Assembly (NCBI GenBank): GCA_028554645.1
Contig: JAQOOI010000043.1
Coordinates: 1-64,000 of the forward strand
Length of the DNA stretch: 64,000 bases
Origin: Omphalotus guepiniiformis
Lineage: Eukaryota; Basidiomycota; Agaricomycetes; Agaricales; Omphalotaceae
Direction: 5' to 3'
Below the pieces are notes generated by a model. The model saw only the letters and a program-made list of their open reading frames with translations. It did not search any database and had not been told where the DNA came from. Made by a program: the position numbers and the translations under genes. Each line of letters opens with the position of its first letter. The stretch's first letter is position 1. Shown in pieces: positions 33,179 to 44,866 of this stretch.

Positions 33179-34811
33179 ATGTCTTCCCTGCTAGCACCCT
33201 GGGTTCCAGCACCAGAAACAACCCGCAAAACTCGACTGGGCACCACTGAAATCTATTGATTTATCAACATTCGATATCTCTCCTCGTGCTTTAGCAGCAG
33301 AGTTGCAAAAAGCAGCTACGATTGATGGATGGTGGACTGTTACTAGGTTTGGGATACCCCAAGAAGCAATTGATGAGCAGTTTGCTTTTGCGGATGTGTT
33401 TTTTAAGTTGAGTTTGGAGGAGAAGCGGAGTGTGGCTGTGGATTCTTCTTCGAAGAGGTGGGTTGGTGCTTGTGCATGTCTGTGTGAGTGTTTTTGGCAT
33501 TGAACTGACCGAGCCTTCGCAACACAATTTAGACACATTGGGTATCAAGAGGCGAGGGAGATCGTTAAGGATGGACAGAGTATAAAACAAAACGTTGAAA
33601 GGGTGAGTCGTACTACTCGTGCACATTCCTCTCCGAGTCAGCTCACACGTATACATGGACGACAGCTCAGCATCCCGAAACTATTTGCTACACCCAACTC
33701 TGATATCAAACCACACGATTTCACCAACGCCCACCGTTCTTCACTCGCCTCGTTCCAAAGACTCTGCTACGATTGTTCTCAAGGAACTCTTGATCTTGTT
33801 TGCTATCATGCTTGAATTGCTGGAGGAGTATTTCTGGAGAGACATAAATTTGAGGGTCCTGGTGAGTCGTTGGAGCGCTTGCATTTCAGTTCAGAAATGA
33901 CGAAAAGACGGTATAGATGAAATACCATGCGAGACTTGAGGATGTTGATAGGCTTGTTAGTGGGCAGTGCATTGCAGGGCATACAGGTGAGCCGGAAGAC
34001 GTTTACTACCTAGCTCGAGATAAACTGACTGAACATAATCACAACAGGTTTCGATAAAGTCCATCCAACGTCGGTACAACGGAACCATTTAGACTTACAC
34101 GGCATGAACACTAGGTTCAATCGCGCTCAAATAATCGCCGCGTACATGTCTTGAACTCCGTGTTTGTCATTCTGTCAAATTTTCGCAGTTCACAAATTCA
34201 AACACCAACGAAAGAATGGAAATGGGCGAAGCCCGTGAAAGATGGTATGATCTGTAACGTCGGTGATGTCTTATCATTCATGACAAACGTACGTCTCCTT
34301 CTCGTTCTCCCAGGACACCTTCGCTTTACCAGTGGACCACTCTTTCCCTTTGCCATTCCTTCAACTTCCTTCCCTTTCCTTCGAGCTAACATCATCCTCT
34401 TTCATCCTTAAAGTTACATCAATTCCGCTATCCACTGCGTCATTCGTTCACCACCATATCAAGCTCAGCTGGATTGTATAAGTTTGATTTACTACCTTAG
34501 GGCTGGAGACGACGTCCGTATTGTACCCGCGAAGAGTCCAGTGCTTTTGAGAGAAGGACTTGTCGTTCCTAAAGAGGAGGGCGGGAAGGAGGAAAAGGAG
34601 GTGGTCACTGCTGGTGGTTCGTTCTCTTTTTCGTTCAACTTGTTTATGCTTGGGATCTGATTATTTATTCTGTTCAATTCTCGCCTTTTTTACCCCGTCC
34701 ATTCGGCTCCTCTGACGTTGATGTGATGAAACGAAACACAGAATATGTTCGTGAAAGAGTTAGACGTGGAGGGTTGAGGATAGCAAGCCTGATAAGGTGT
34801 TTGCGTTGAGT
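33179..34811 (+). pseudogene. 2-oxoglutarate/Fe(II) oxygenase (IPNS-like), decayed
   Basis: The sequence follows the isopenicillin N synthase-like dioxygenase family along its length. The N terminus MSSLLAPWVPAPE is followed, in a shifted frame, by LDWAPLKSIDLSTF, then ELQKAATIDGWWTVTRFGIP, HIGYQEAREIVKDGQ, LSIPKLFATPNSD, ELLEEYFWRDINL, MKYHARLEDVDRLVSGQC, and finally EWKWAKPVKDGMICNVGDVL, YINSAIHCVIRSPP and YYLRAGDDVRIVPAKSP. Breaks: a 1-nt insertion in the AAAA run near 33228, a frame change at 33855 between RDINLR and GPGESLERLHF, a stop and frame problem at 33915. The region where the Fe-binding HxD should follow GHT reads GHTGFDKVHPTS, so a metal ligand is missing. It is divergent from the phosphatase gene. 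Confidence 0.72.
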
Positions 34812-36535
34812 TGAAGGGTATCACTGTAAGGGGATATTATGTTTGAGACAACGATACTGAAAGTAGTGTGTATACATGTAAGTAGATCATACTACGACCA
34901 ACAGAGGCACAGGTAGGTAAGTTCCTATTGCCGCTGGGATGATTCGAAACCAGTCCGCCTCATCTTAGGTGAAAAATCGAGAAAGAAGGCGTGAATATCG
35001 AGAAAGGGCAGACCTTCTGAAGGGCAAAACATTTTTGTATTCTTGACAGTTGGGATTAGGCCGGAGAAGCGATAGAGAATCTTTAGTTAGGTGAGAGATA
35101 GCTGAAAAGCAGGTCGTGTGTGGTGGCTAGACTAGGAAGAGCGAAGAATGATTCAGCTGTTCATGAACTGAACATATGTGGAGTACTAATGTACCTATAT
35201 CTACACATCATTGACCTTAGGCGCGAATTTGGCTTCCAATTTGAGGGCAAGTGTGTTCGACCGTGGGTGTTGAAGACAAGAACTCAGGATATTCTCACGT
35301 TCAGCTTAGATCCTTCCTTCCTTCCTTCCATGGAACGACTCACGCACAATTTCACGTTCAACCTCGAAGCAGCGCAGACAAGGGCACGGGAGGCTTTATG
35401 ATCATACCGTTGGAATGTAGGAAGAAGGCGTAGGAGATAGATTTTCAATGTGAGCTCCTCGTACATGTCATACCCACATTCCCTAGTATCTCCAGTTCTT
35501 TCAACCTTTTATCTTCGTTCTCATCCCCACCCAGTTGACTGACCGACCTTCTCACGCGCAGCTTACCAGAAACTTCAAATTGTATACACACTCGCTGTCC
35601 CATTCAAGATTGTTAAGCAGACATGCAACGCAACACCGCAAATCATTGTCCTCTTAGTTCCTTGAGCAATACCCGCATGACGTGCAAGATTATCAGGACT
35701 GACGATACAGTGGCGTGTCCATGCACGAAAGTGAACGAGAGTGGCGAGGAGTGGCAAAGGTGGATGTTTACTTCGAACACTATTGCGTCTCAAGCACGTA
35801 GGTCATCTGTTATAATTCTTGCCTCTTTCTTTGTTCTTTTCTGCGGTTGCCTTGCCTCCTCTTCTCTTCTCCCCATTCGTCATCCCTGACTTCTTTTTCT
35901 TTGGGCGACATTTGGTGTCGAAGGTGAGAGGTAGAGTCGAGAGTCAGCGGTGAATCTCGAAGCAGCGCCAATGCAAGGTGCATTTACGAGATGTTTCTAT
36001 GCAGGCTGCGCCTGGGACTCCGAGGGTCGACCCAGAGAGCTTCAGCGCTTTTGTCAAAGGTGTGTTTTCATGCGAGTCTTCGGTGCTTATGTTCGTATCC
36101 TATTCTCTATTTCCATCTACTTATCCTTTTGTTCTTCTGTTCTTACTGATTCTCCATCTCAGCCTCCTCCGCTCTACTAACATCCTCTCCGCACCCTCAG
36201 TTCGCCAAAAACGCACTCATACTCGAGACAAGTACACGTACCATTCCGTAAACTGCGGATCTCCTTCAGCACTCCTGGTACACGCGTCGCGAACGAGCCA
36301 TGTGTTCTGGTCTGGGAGTAGTGAGGCGGTGATGGTGCGTTTCAGCATACGGGTTGCTGGTCATGAAGCTCACTCATGCCTACCTCGCCGCTACCACTTC
36401 CTCTGAATACGCTATGACACGCTGCGCAGGAACGAGGGAGGGATGATCAACCCAAAGGGCTGTATACATACAAGAGTACTTCAATTTGATGTCTCATCAA
36501 TTACTAATGTTGTGAAATAAAATTTCATTGAACAT
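34812..36535. other. Region without an assignable gene
   Basis: Several 60-140-codon open frames on both strands, for example 35120-35401 (plus) and 35978-36406 (plus), have no recognisable domain and do not join into a clear multi-exon model. Nothing repeated was noticed. Confidence 0.4.
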
Positions 36536-38420
36536 CTACATACTCTTTCAATGCAATCCACTGAACGTTCGCAATCAACATCCTCATCCTCATCCCCACA
36601 CATCCTTCTCCAAAACCCTACTAACCCTATCAACACTCCCCTCCACAACACTTACAGTCTTCGTCAACTTCTTCCCCTTCGCCTTTCCCTTCGGCTTGGG
36701 CGGCGAGTCCATCAAAAACACAGGGCTATTGCTAATGAGAGGTTCGTCAAGGCTCCGTACATTGATCTTTCCTCTCGACTGAATATAGGAGGCGGTGAAT
36801 TTGCGTAGGCGTCCGAGTGAGCTGACCCTTCTTGTGTACGGTCAAACCCGAATGTGCTTAACCCGCGTCTGTTTATACGAGGACTTTGTGGATGTGTGGA
36901 TACAAGCTGAGCCGCGAAAGTGTCTTGGTCGTGTGTGATATCTGGTAGGACGTCCATATCGACGTCGCTGTCGTTGTTTGGTCAGCATGCCTCGGAACGG
37001 AAGGACAATCTTGTCCATCGCTATTGCGAGCACGGACACGGGGTTGGATTGACATGAACGGAGGCGCAAATGCGTCCTCGTCATGCATAGAATCGGGTAA
37101 CAAGCTCAAGTCGTCAGTAATAGATCGACAGTGCTTCCCATTCTTCAATTGACTCTCTCCATCTAGGAGTCCATCCTCACCTTCGCCTCTGCCTCTGCCT
37201 CCGCCTCCACTCTCCTCATCTGAATCCTCATCCAAATTCGCAAGAGACGATAAAGACTTTGCAGGCGAAGCCAAATCCACTTCGTCCATCCTAAGATACT
37301 TCATCTTCTTTGGTTTCTCACTCTTACTCCTCGTCTCTTCATCCATCTTCCCCTTCCAACAGTAGTGATCTCGGGTATAGCTGTAGTTGTGTTTACAGTA
37401 GTAATGACCGTTCTGCGTGCTTTCATGTGCATCGTAGGAGAGGACGTGAAGGGTGTCTCTATGGAAGGGTCGGTGAGTAGAGAGGAAGATAAAGGCACAG
37501 CAGGAATCGGAGATGGTTTTCGCGGTCTTCGAGGATGTAGTTTCGTGTTGGGTGTTGAGTGGTGTAGTTGCGATGATGGGAAGGATGGTGAAGGAAGGAC
37601 TAAAGAGTCGTAAAAATGTTTATTACCAGCTGAAACAAAATATTGAGGGGCAACATGCTCACCGTTTCAGGAATTTCACAGGAGTCTGACTAGCCAAATC
37701 CCTATTCTCAGCATGAAGCTTATCCATTGCTCCATTCCTATCCCGACCTTGACTATCCCTATCCTCCAATACCTTCCTCACACAAGTAAGCTCGTCTTCT
37801 AACCGCTCAACGTCCCTCTTCAACCTATCAACCTCAAGCTGCAACAAGAACCTCGCCGTTGAATGAGTCTCGCCAGCCCTCTTCGACTCCTGTTCAAGTG
37901 TCTGCAACACGGTTTGTACGGCTTGTAAATCAGACTCGAGTTGTATGAGTAACAACTGTGCATGACTAAGGTCGTTCAGAGCGCTTTGCAATGCAGACTC
38001 CTTCACTTCTAACGCATGCTGCTCAGCACATGATTCACTGTCATGCTCCTTCTCAGCAATATCCAAATCAACCTCTGCGCGTTCACGGGCTTCGCGTTCA
38101 CGTAAGAGCTCCTCAACGACGGATTCGACGTGCATAGCAAGTTCTTCTTGCCGTGGATTTCCTGATTGCAGGCTTTGTACATGTCAGTCATTTCGTCAAG
38201 TTGGGCTCTCATGGAGGTTTATTTCTACAAGCAAGTCATTAATGTGTGAGAAACACGCAGACAAGACGGACTCACCTCTTTGAGAGCCGCTGCAAGAGCT
38301 TCTAGTCTTTCTCGAGCAGCTTCTTCCTATCATTCTCATCCTGGTTTAGGCTCTCAATCTCTGCATCCTTTTCCTCTGATTCAAATTTTTCTTGTGCAAT
38401 GTCATTCATGCCACATGTGG
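36536..38420 (-). pseudogene. Coiled-coil protein gene, decayed at its 5' end
   Basis: The minus strand encodes a long alpha-helical coiled coil: VVEELLREREARERAEVDLD, ALQSALNDLSHAQLLLIQLE, LQLEVDRLKRDVERLEDELT, then a Ser/Thr-rich linker and KPKKMKYLRMDEVDLASPAK, LANLDEDSDEE, and a basic end with MDSPPKPKGKAKGKKLTKTV near 36640. Two similar segments occur in the tail (LLPDSMHDEDAFA and VLPDITHDQDTFA). Upstream the frame changes between MTDMYKACNQ and GNPRQEELAMHVE near 38165, and again between ENDRKKLLEKD-stop and EEAARERLEALAAALKE near 38310. Just beyond, the gene is cut off by an element fragment. Coiled-coil composition suggests a structural or cytoskeletal role, but no family is assigned. 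Confidence 0.6.
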
Positions 38421-38516
38421 ATGATCTACAGGTGGCAAACGGATAGATAAGACTGAGTGAATGATATCAATTGCGCTATAGATGAGGTGAGCTAGAACAC
38501 ACTTAAGTGTCAAGCA

Positions 38517-39777
38517 TGTACAAATACCTTCCAAATGTAGTAGTACCACAAATTGTGGTAGTTATATAAGCAGTACCAGCATCCCGTTGCTACATAAAGA
38601 CAAACAGCAGTATCAGCATTCCGTTGCGACACAAAGCCAAACACCTTCCAAATGTAGTAGTACCACAAATTGTGGTAGTTATATAAGCAGTACCAGCATC
38701 CTGTTGCGACACAAAGCCAAACACCTTCCAAATGTAGTAGTACCACAAATTGTGGTAGTTATATAAGCAGTACTAGCACCCCGTTGCTACACAAAGACAA
38801 ATACCTTCTAATGAAGTAGGACCACAAATTGTGGTTCTTAGATGATTAGTATGAGCACTCTATTCTTATATATGTATAAATACCTTCCAAATAAAGCATT
38901 TCTCAATGCAGAGATATTCCTTTAATTAAATATTATAGTCTTACATACAGATATTGGACTAATAAAAAGCTAATATATTTTCTTGCAATGTCTATCAGTC
39001 CAATAAGGATTTGATTCAAATGTAGCATAGTGGATTCAGTGGATTCCACTGAAAGGTATTCAATAGATTGACCCTATAGAAGAGATATATGAATAAAGCT
39101 TGACAATGTTGCAGTACAGAGGTTTCATCTTTGATACAAGCTAACTCCTAATTGGGGTGTTCTCTTTTATATATCCCTGATCCCTTGACCTATCCTGACC
39201 CCTAACCTAGCCTGACCTAACCTAACCTAACCTAACCTATCCCCTCACCCCTAACTAGGGCTTGCTGCGCAAGCCTACCCAGCACTCAATCCCTAACTAA
39301 TCTCTAACTGAACCTAATCTTAAGCCAGAAAGCATGAAGTGGCTGTGCCATCACGGGCCCGGATCTAGATTCAGCCGGTTAGCCGGTTGCACTGCTGGCA
39401 CTGCACTTGCCTCTCACTTAGGAGAAAGAATGAGTTCTGCAACAACACACAGTGCAAGCTTAGCCAAGCCCTTTCTCTGAGGGGTGCATACAGACTCTAT
39501 GGGCCCACTATATCACTTTTGGCCACATCTGCACAGGGGATGGGAGGATGTGGCCTGCGCAATAGAGGTGGAGGGCCTCCTCAGACCCGCCTAACTATTT
39601 GGCCCACATCCTGGGAGGGGATGCACTTGGAGGGACGAGAATTATATCATCCTCAAGAGAACATGCTAGAGAACATTTCTCGCCACCAGTTTGAGGGGCT
39701 CAGAGGAGCTCCTGAGAGGATGTGGATGAAAAGCTGGGAGGCAGCCGTTAGGGCTAACAGCCGCGGGCATAAGAGTA
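38517..39777 (+). mobile_element. Telomere-flanked element, 5' fragment
   Basis: It holds the 5' minisatellite, AT-rich stretch, CCTAACCTAACC tract (near 39215) and the Cys-rich ORF, then stops at TAAGAGTAG and continues directly into segmental block B. Its last element base corresponds exactly to the deletion breakpoint in copy 1. There is no CCCTAACCCTA motif at its left edge; it adjoins the decayed coiled-coil gene. Confidence 0.8.
38522..38830 (+). repeat. About 80-bp minisatellite with 17-nt palindrome (5' fragment)
   Basis: Three full units carrying TACCACAAATTGTGGTA plus one partial unit without it, then a degenerate one. Confidence 0.85.
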
Positions 39778-39788
39778 GACAGAGTTGA
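39387..39788 (+). CDS. Small Cys-rich ORF of the element (5' fragment copy)
   Basis: A 133-codon frame starting MHCWHCTCLSLRRKNEF, nearly identical to the ORF at 18696, ending a few codons into block B. The only differences at the start are CWHCT/CWHCG and RR/KR. Its native stop is not present because of the junction. Confidence 0.35.
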   Translation: MHCWHCTCLSLRRKNEFCNNTQCKLSQALSLRGAYRLYGPTISLLATSAQGMGGCGLRNRGGGPPQTRLTIWPTSWEGMHLEGRELYHPQENMLENISRHQFEGLRGAPERMWMKSWEAAVRANSRGHKSRQS

Positions 39789-41439
39789 CTCGAGATGCCC
39801 ACCAATTCAAGCCCCCGTTGAATTAGGCGCGGCCTATTTGTTTCCTCCCAGTTTCCTTCCCTGCTCTTGTATTGTTGCATTCCAAGATGTTCGACCGCCC
39901 AGGTGCGTCAGAATTTTGATGGATGATCAGACGAAAGCAAAAGAACGAGTAGCATCGGCACTCGAGAGGAAAGTCCAAAGGCGGTATGAGCCTGAGGTGG
40001 ACAGGAGGTGTTGGTGGGTGAACCTAGAGGCTCATAAGGGCACAGGAAAGAGACTTGTTGATGCGTTGATAGAAAGCGTAGTTTTCGCATCCCTCAGCAT
40101 TGTAGATAGAGCAAGAAGCCAAGACGCGGTAGGAATGACGATGGCGAAGAGCGAAGAAGATATTGGAAAATAGACGCCCGATTTTTTGAAAAGTCATGTG
40201 GTTTATAATCGAACGACCTTGCAAACGTTCAGTGGATTGCATTGAAAGATTATCGATTATATGTTGACGTCGGTATGAAACAACGAGGCGAGCGTCAACG
40301 AGTGAGGAAGAATTTGATCGCAGGGATTTATGAGAAGACGTTGAGGACAAGAGTGGCATCGTTTTGCAAGGAGATTGCGAGGGTGGGGCGGGGGTAGGAA
40401 GCGAGTGCGGATATAACTCGAAGAAGGAGATAAGGATTTCGGAGATGAACAGGGTGCGGATGTAGGAAATGCTGTTAATCTTATGGCTGGTGATAAAAAG
40501 GTGAGCTACGTACCTGTATTCCCTTTTTTATTCGTTCATTATTCATGTCCTTTCTTTCTTTATTTGTGAGGATATGTCTAATGAATGATTGCGTTGTAGG
40601 AATTACAAGTCATCTCAGGAATATACTTCGTCCACGGTGATACGCCCACATCCCTATACCAGTACGCCGTCCTCATCGTCTCCCTCACTCATTCACATAC
40701 ACATCACTAACGCACCACCTACTCCACAGACTCCTTCGCCTCCAACCTTCACCGGTTCCTCAACGTTCAACATCTACCTCGCAAAACACAATACAAAGAT
40801 TGAACAAGGTATACCTTAGGCGAACGATAACAGGAGATTGGAGGGGTGAGTCATGAGTTCTTTCTTGCGATGTTGTGTCGCTGTCTATTTTGTTTTCCCT
40901 TGGTTCTGGCTCAACAACATTGGAGAGGCACCATCACTAATCCGTGCCCATAGGTCAAATTCACGTCTGGAAGGAGAAAGAATGGTGTGCGAGAGGGTGC
41001 CGAGATGGGGTAGATAATTCATGGTTAAAGGTACGCAATTGTCTCTCTTCCTTTTTTTCTGTGTTTTGCTTGAGCCCTGATTCGTTCATCATCCTTGTTT
41101 TCATTCGATGTCTGTCTTCTTTCGGTCACTTTGGTCACCCATTCGTCTCATTCGTTGGGTCGTTGGCTCTGTTTCGGCTTCACGTCTTTCTAACCCACAC
41201 CAACTCGGACCAACTATTCTCAACACCACGGATGAACACAATCCTCGTCTTCGTCGTCGTGTTCTGGGCATAGGTTGCACAAGGGAATATGATGACGGTT
41301 AGTTATTTTGTTTTCCTTGTTCTGTCGTTAAATTCATTCGCTTAAGCTATCACGTTGAACGAGACAATCAGGTGAGGTTACGCTCTTTCATTTCGTGACT
41401 TTCCTTATCAACTTACTCTTACCCGTGCAGAAAAGGTGT

Positions 41440-41509
41440 TGCTCGGGGATAAGGTCAGGTTCAGGTTGGTGGACTGCTCGGGGATAAGGTCAGGTTCAGG
41501 TTGGTGGAC
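41440..41509 (+). repeat. 35-bp tandem duplication specific to copy B
   Basis: TGCTCGGGGATAAGGTCAGG and the following 15 nt occur twice in tandem (41440-41474 and 41475-41509), but once in copy A (near 16420). Confidence 0.9.
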
Positions 41510-41771
41510 GCTAAACTGGGATAAAGTGATGTGGGATGAAGTGATGTTTAAGGAAGACGACAAGGTGGAGAAGAATGAGAGGATGCAAACTTGGGACAGG
41601 TGAATGGTGTTGATGGTGATACTGGTGCCGGTAGCGTTAATGGCCATGCCTATGACGTTGTCTTCCTCGACGAGTACGAGCGCGAGTACGAGTAAAACCG
41701 TACTCGTACGTCCGTGCCCCCATTCCCTCTTTCACTATTCCTAACTGTTCCTTTTCCGCTCTCTTTCACAG

Positions 41772-42529
41772 CTCGCAGGCCTCGGCGGAATGACACTCCC
41801 TCATCCTGTACAAAAACCTATCTCAGATCGACATTCAGATACATTCTGGATTCGGAACCTGTGCCTAAAATGGGTAGGGCGCATGAAGCGTATGGACGTA
41901 CGACATGCTTGGAGGGAGAAGCTCGCACTTAACATGATCATTCGGCTTTGTTGTGATATCTCTATCTTCATCATTGCCGTCCTAGGTCGTCTTATCTGTC
42001 CGACGCAACATGTATACAGCACTGTCGAGCTATCTTCGCATTCGAGCACGAATCATTCCAATAATGTGTTCACTGCTATCCATGGAGAGGTGTTTGACCT
42101 GACCACCATTGCTGCGAACCACCAGCATACCAATAGTGGTGTGCCTACGAAGTCAATTTTGAAGTATGGTGGCAGCACTGCAGATAAGCTCTTCCCTAGT
42201 ATGTCACCGTCGTTAGGACGTCTTCCTTCAATGAGCTCATTTTTGCCTTTCAGATCAGCGCGCTTTGTAACGGAATCAGTGGAACGGTCAGCCCCTTCGT
42301 TGCTTTGGACTCTATCAACACTTCAGATCCCAATGCGCAATACCACGATTTTCGTATCAACACCAATGATTCTCGTCCTGACTGGTACTTTTACTTTGAG
42401 AGCATGGTTCAGATGCGGTACACTGCCCAGGTTGGTTTCTTGGGTTATACACCTAAGGAAGTCAAGAACATGGCAGATCAGGGCAAATCTGTGGGTATTT
42501 ACGACGGCATGATTTGCGATGTCACTTAA
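41772..42529 (+). pseudogene. Chitin synthase fragment, second copy
   Basis: Same as the fragment at 16710-17467, with the same stop after IYDGMICDVT and the same missing catalytic domain. It differs by a few substitutions (VQLSS to VELSS, VPMKS to VPTKS). Both copies share the truncation, so the loss came before the duplication. Confidence 0.8.
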
Positions 42530-42531
42530 GG

Positions 42532-42762
42532 CGAAATCGAAAGCGAAGGCAGAGGCTAAGGCTGGAGGTGAGGATGAGAAAGTGGGTAGAGGTAGAGGCT
42601 GCGGCTGCGGCTGCGGCTGAGAAGGAGAAGGGGAAGGGGAAGATGGATGAAGAGACGAAGAGTGAGAGTAAGAAACCAAAGAAGATGAAGTATCTTAGGA
42701 TGGACGAACACCTGTACCGCCATTTTGCTCCTTTTGATCGATTCTCTAGACCTGATACATGA
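42532..42762 (+). pseudogene. Fragment of the coiled-coil gene, second copy
   Basis: Same chimeric stretch as at 17470-17700, with KPKKMKYLRMDE and the abrupt end after it. Confidence 0.75.
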
Positions 42763-42927
42763 TCCTGAGCATTGACATTGATGTATTGCTATTCTATGGG
42801 AGTCTGCTCTGAAGGAGATGGAGGAATGAGGTAGAGAGGAACCTGCTCATTGTGGGGGCACCACGTCAGCCATCTGCCAGTGGCATCAACTAGAAAGACA
42901 TTGGTCTGTGTGTAAGCCCTAACCCTA

Positions 42928-43345
42928 CAAATACCTTCCAAATGTAGTAGTACCACAAATTGTGGTAGTTATATAAGCAGTACCAGCATCCCGTTGCGAC
43001 ACAAAGACAAACACATTCCAAATATAGTAGTACCACAAATTGTGGTAGTTATATAAGCAGTACCAGCATCCCGTTGCGACACAAAGACAAACACATCCCA
43101 AATATAGTAGTACCACAAATTGTGGTAGTTATATAAGCAGTACCAGCATTCCGTTGTGATACAAAGACAAACACATTCCAAATGTAGTAGTACCACAAAT
43201 TGTGGTAGTTATATAAGCAATACCAGCACTCCGTTGCTACACAGGGACAAATACCTTCTAAATGAAGTAGGACCACAAATTGTAGTTGTTGAATAATTAG
43301 TATGAGCACTCCATTGTTATGTGTGTACAAATATCTCCCAAATGA
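42928..43345 (+). repeat. About 80-bp minisatellite with 17-nt palindrome (copy 3)
   Basis: Five to six units, each with TACCACAAATTGTGGTA or a variant, more than in copy 1. Confidence 0.9.
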
Positions 43346-43837
43346 AGCATTTCTCAATGCAGAGATATTTCTTTAATTAAATATGATAGTCTTACATAGA
43401 GGTATTTGAATGATTAAAACCTAATATATTTTCTTGCAAGGTGTATCAGTACAATAAAGATTTAATACAAATGTAGCATAGTGGATTCAGTGGATTCCAC
43501 TGAAAGGTGTTTAATAGATTGACCCTATAGAAGAGATATATGAATAAAGCTTGACAATGTTGCAGTACAGAGGTTTCATCTTTGATACAAGCTAACTCCT
43601 AATTGGGGTGTTCTCTTTTATATATCCCTGATCCCTTGACCTATCCTGACCCCTAACCTAGCCTGACCTAACCTAACCTAACCTAACCTATCCCCTTACC
43701 CCTAACTAGGGCTTGCTGCGCAAGCCTACCCAGCACTCAATCCCTAACTAATTTCCAACTGAGCCTAATCTTAAGCCAGAAAGCATAAAGTGGCTGTGCC
43801 ATCACGGCCCCAGATCTAGATTCAGCCGGTTAGCCGG

Positions 43838-44230
43838 TTGCACTGCTGGCACTGTGGTTGCCTCTCACTTAAGAGGAAGAATGAGTTCTGCAACAACACA
43901 CAGTGCAAGCTTGGCCAAGTCCTTTCTCTGAGGGGTGCATGCAGACCCTATGGGCCCACTGTATCATTTTTGGCCACATCTGCACAGGGGATGGGAGGAT
44001 GTGGCCTGCGCAATGGAGGAGGAGGGCCTGCTCAGACCCGCCTAACTATTTGGCCCACATCCTGAGAGGGGATGCACTTGGAGGGACAAGAAATATATCA
44101 TCCTCAAGAGGACATGCTAGAGAACATTTCTCGCCACCAGTTTGAGGCGCTCGGAGGAGGTCCTGAGAGGATGTGGATGAAAAGCTGGGAGGCGGCCGTT
44201 AGGGCTAACGGCCACGGGCATAACTGGTAG
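43838..44230 (+). pseudogene. Small Cys-rich ORF of the element, with a stop
   Basis: Reads MHCWHCGCLSLKRKNEF and continues in the same frame to HNW-stop at 44230, but TGG has become TGA at 44063-44065 (IWPTS-stop-EGMHLEG). Several amino-acid changes separate it from the other two copies. If the ORF is real, this shows its natural end and a length of about 130 residues. Confidence 0.45.
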
Positions 44231-44866
44231 GATTTGCATACCTATGCCATTCCAACCCTGCAGTTTAGCATGTCTGTACTGGCTAGGGTCTTAAAAAACT
44301 GGTACCGGGTTCACCGGGTGGATCTAACCCAGTGGGTGTATTCGCTTGTGCATATGGAGTGCACAGACGCTGACTTAGATAGCGAAGCCCATACCCCGCA
44401 GTACTCTTCATGAGGAGCATACCCGGCCCCCTTCTACATGAGCCGCATTATCTGGGTTGGGGCCCAAAACCTTGCCCGCTCCAGTACTGCCTACCCCTCC
44501 TCGTGGTACCCCTATACTCCACCTCGCTTCCGGAGGAATTTATCCATGGCAGGCCTTGTTGGAGGAGAATTACCGCCGATTTGCATGCCAGAAGACACAG
44601 CCATCAGATATAGTCAATTTCATACACCCGCGGTTCCTGTTGAGCTATGGCTGCCAGGATTTGATCACTCTCCTGCCGCCCCAACGTTAGTAAGGTTTAC
44701 ATGGAGCTTATGATCCCTTCTGATCTTTTTTTTCACAGGCATGGGGTCTTGTTTCTTTCTACCTATCATCTTTCAAAAAAAAAAAAAACTTGCATACTGC
44801 CTTGTAATACAATCTTAAATACAACGAATGTTTTCCCAATCCTAACCCCATCGCTCCTTCTGAATC
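44231..44866. other. Leader between the Cys-rich ORF and the large ORF
   Basis: It includes an open frame at 44438-44713 (STAYPSSWYPYTPPRFRRN, then PAVPVELWLPGFDHSP) that could be an extra exon or a separate small ORF. Low-complexity poly-A (about 13 A) at 44777-44789. The promoter of the large gene should lie here. Confidence 0.4.

Larger units (their letters stand above)
39778..42916 (+). repeat. Segmental duplication, copy B
   Basis: Second copy of the block at 14744-17854, same orientation, about 25 kb away. A 112-codon frame at 39838-40173 (KAKERVASALERKVQRRYEP) is open here but broken by indels in copy A, so copy B is the less damaged one in that part. The block again ends at CCCTAACCCTA, and the near-identity continues past it into the element's 5' end (to about 43900, against about 18765 in copy A). 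Confidence 0.9.

Noticed and set aside
42925..43357. Minus-strand frames rich in YNYHNLWYYYIW
   Set aside because: These are translations of the 80-bp minisatellite.
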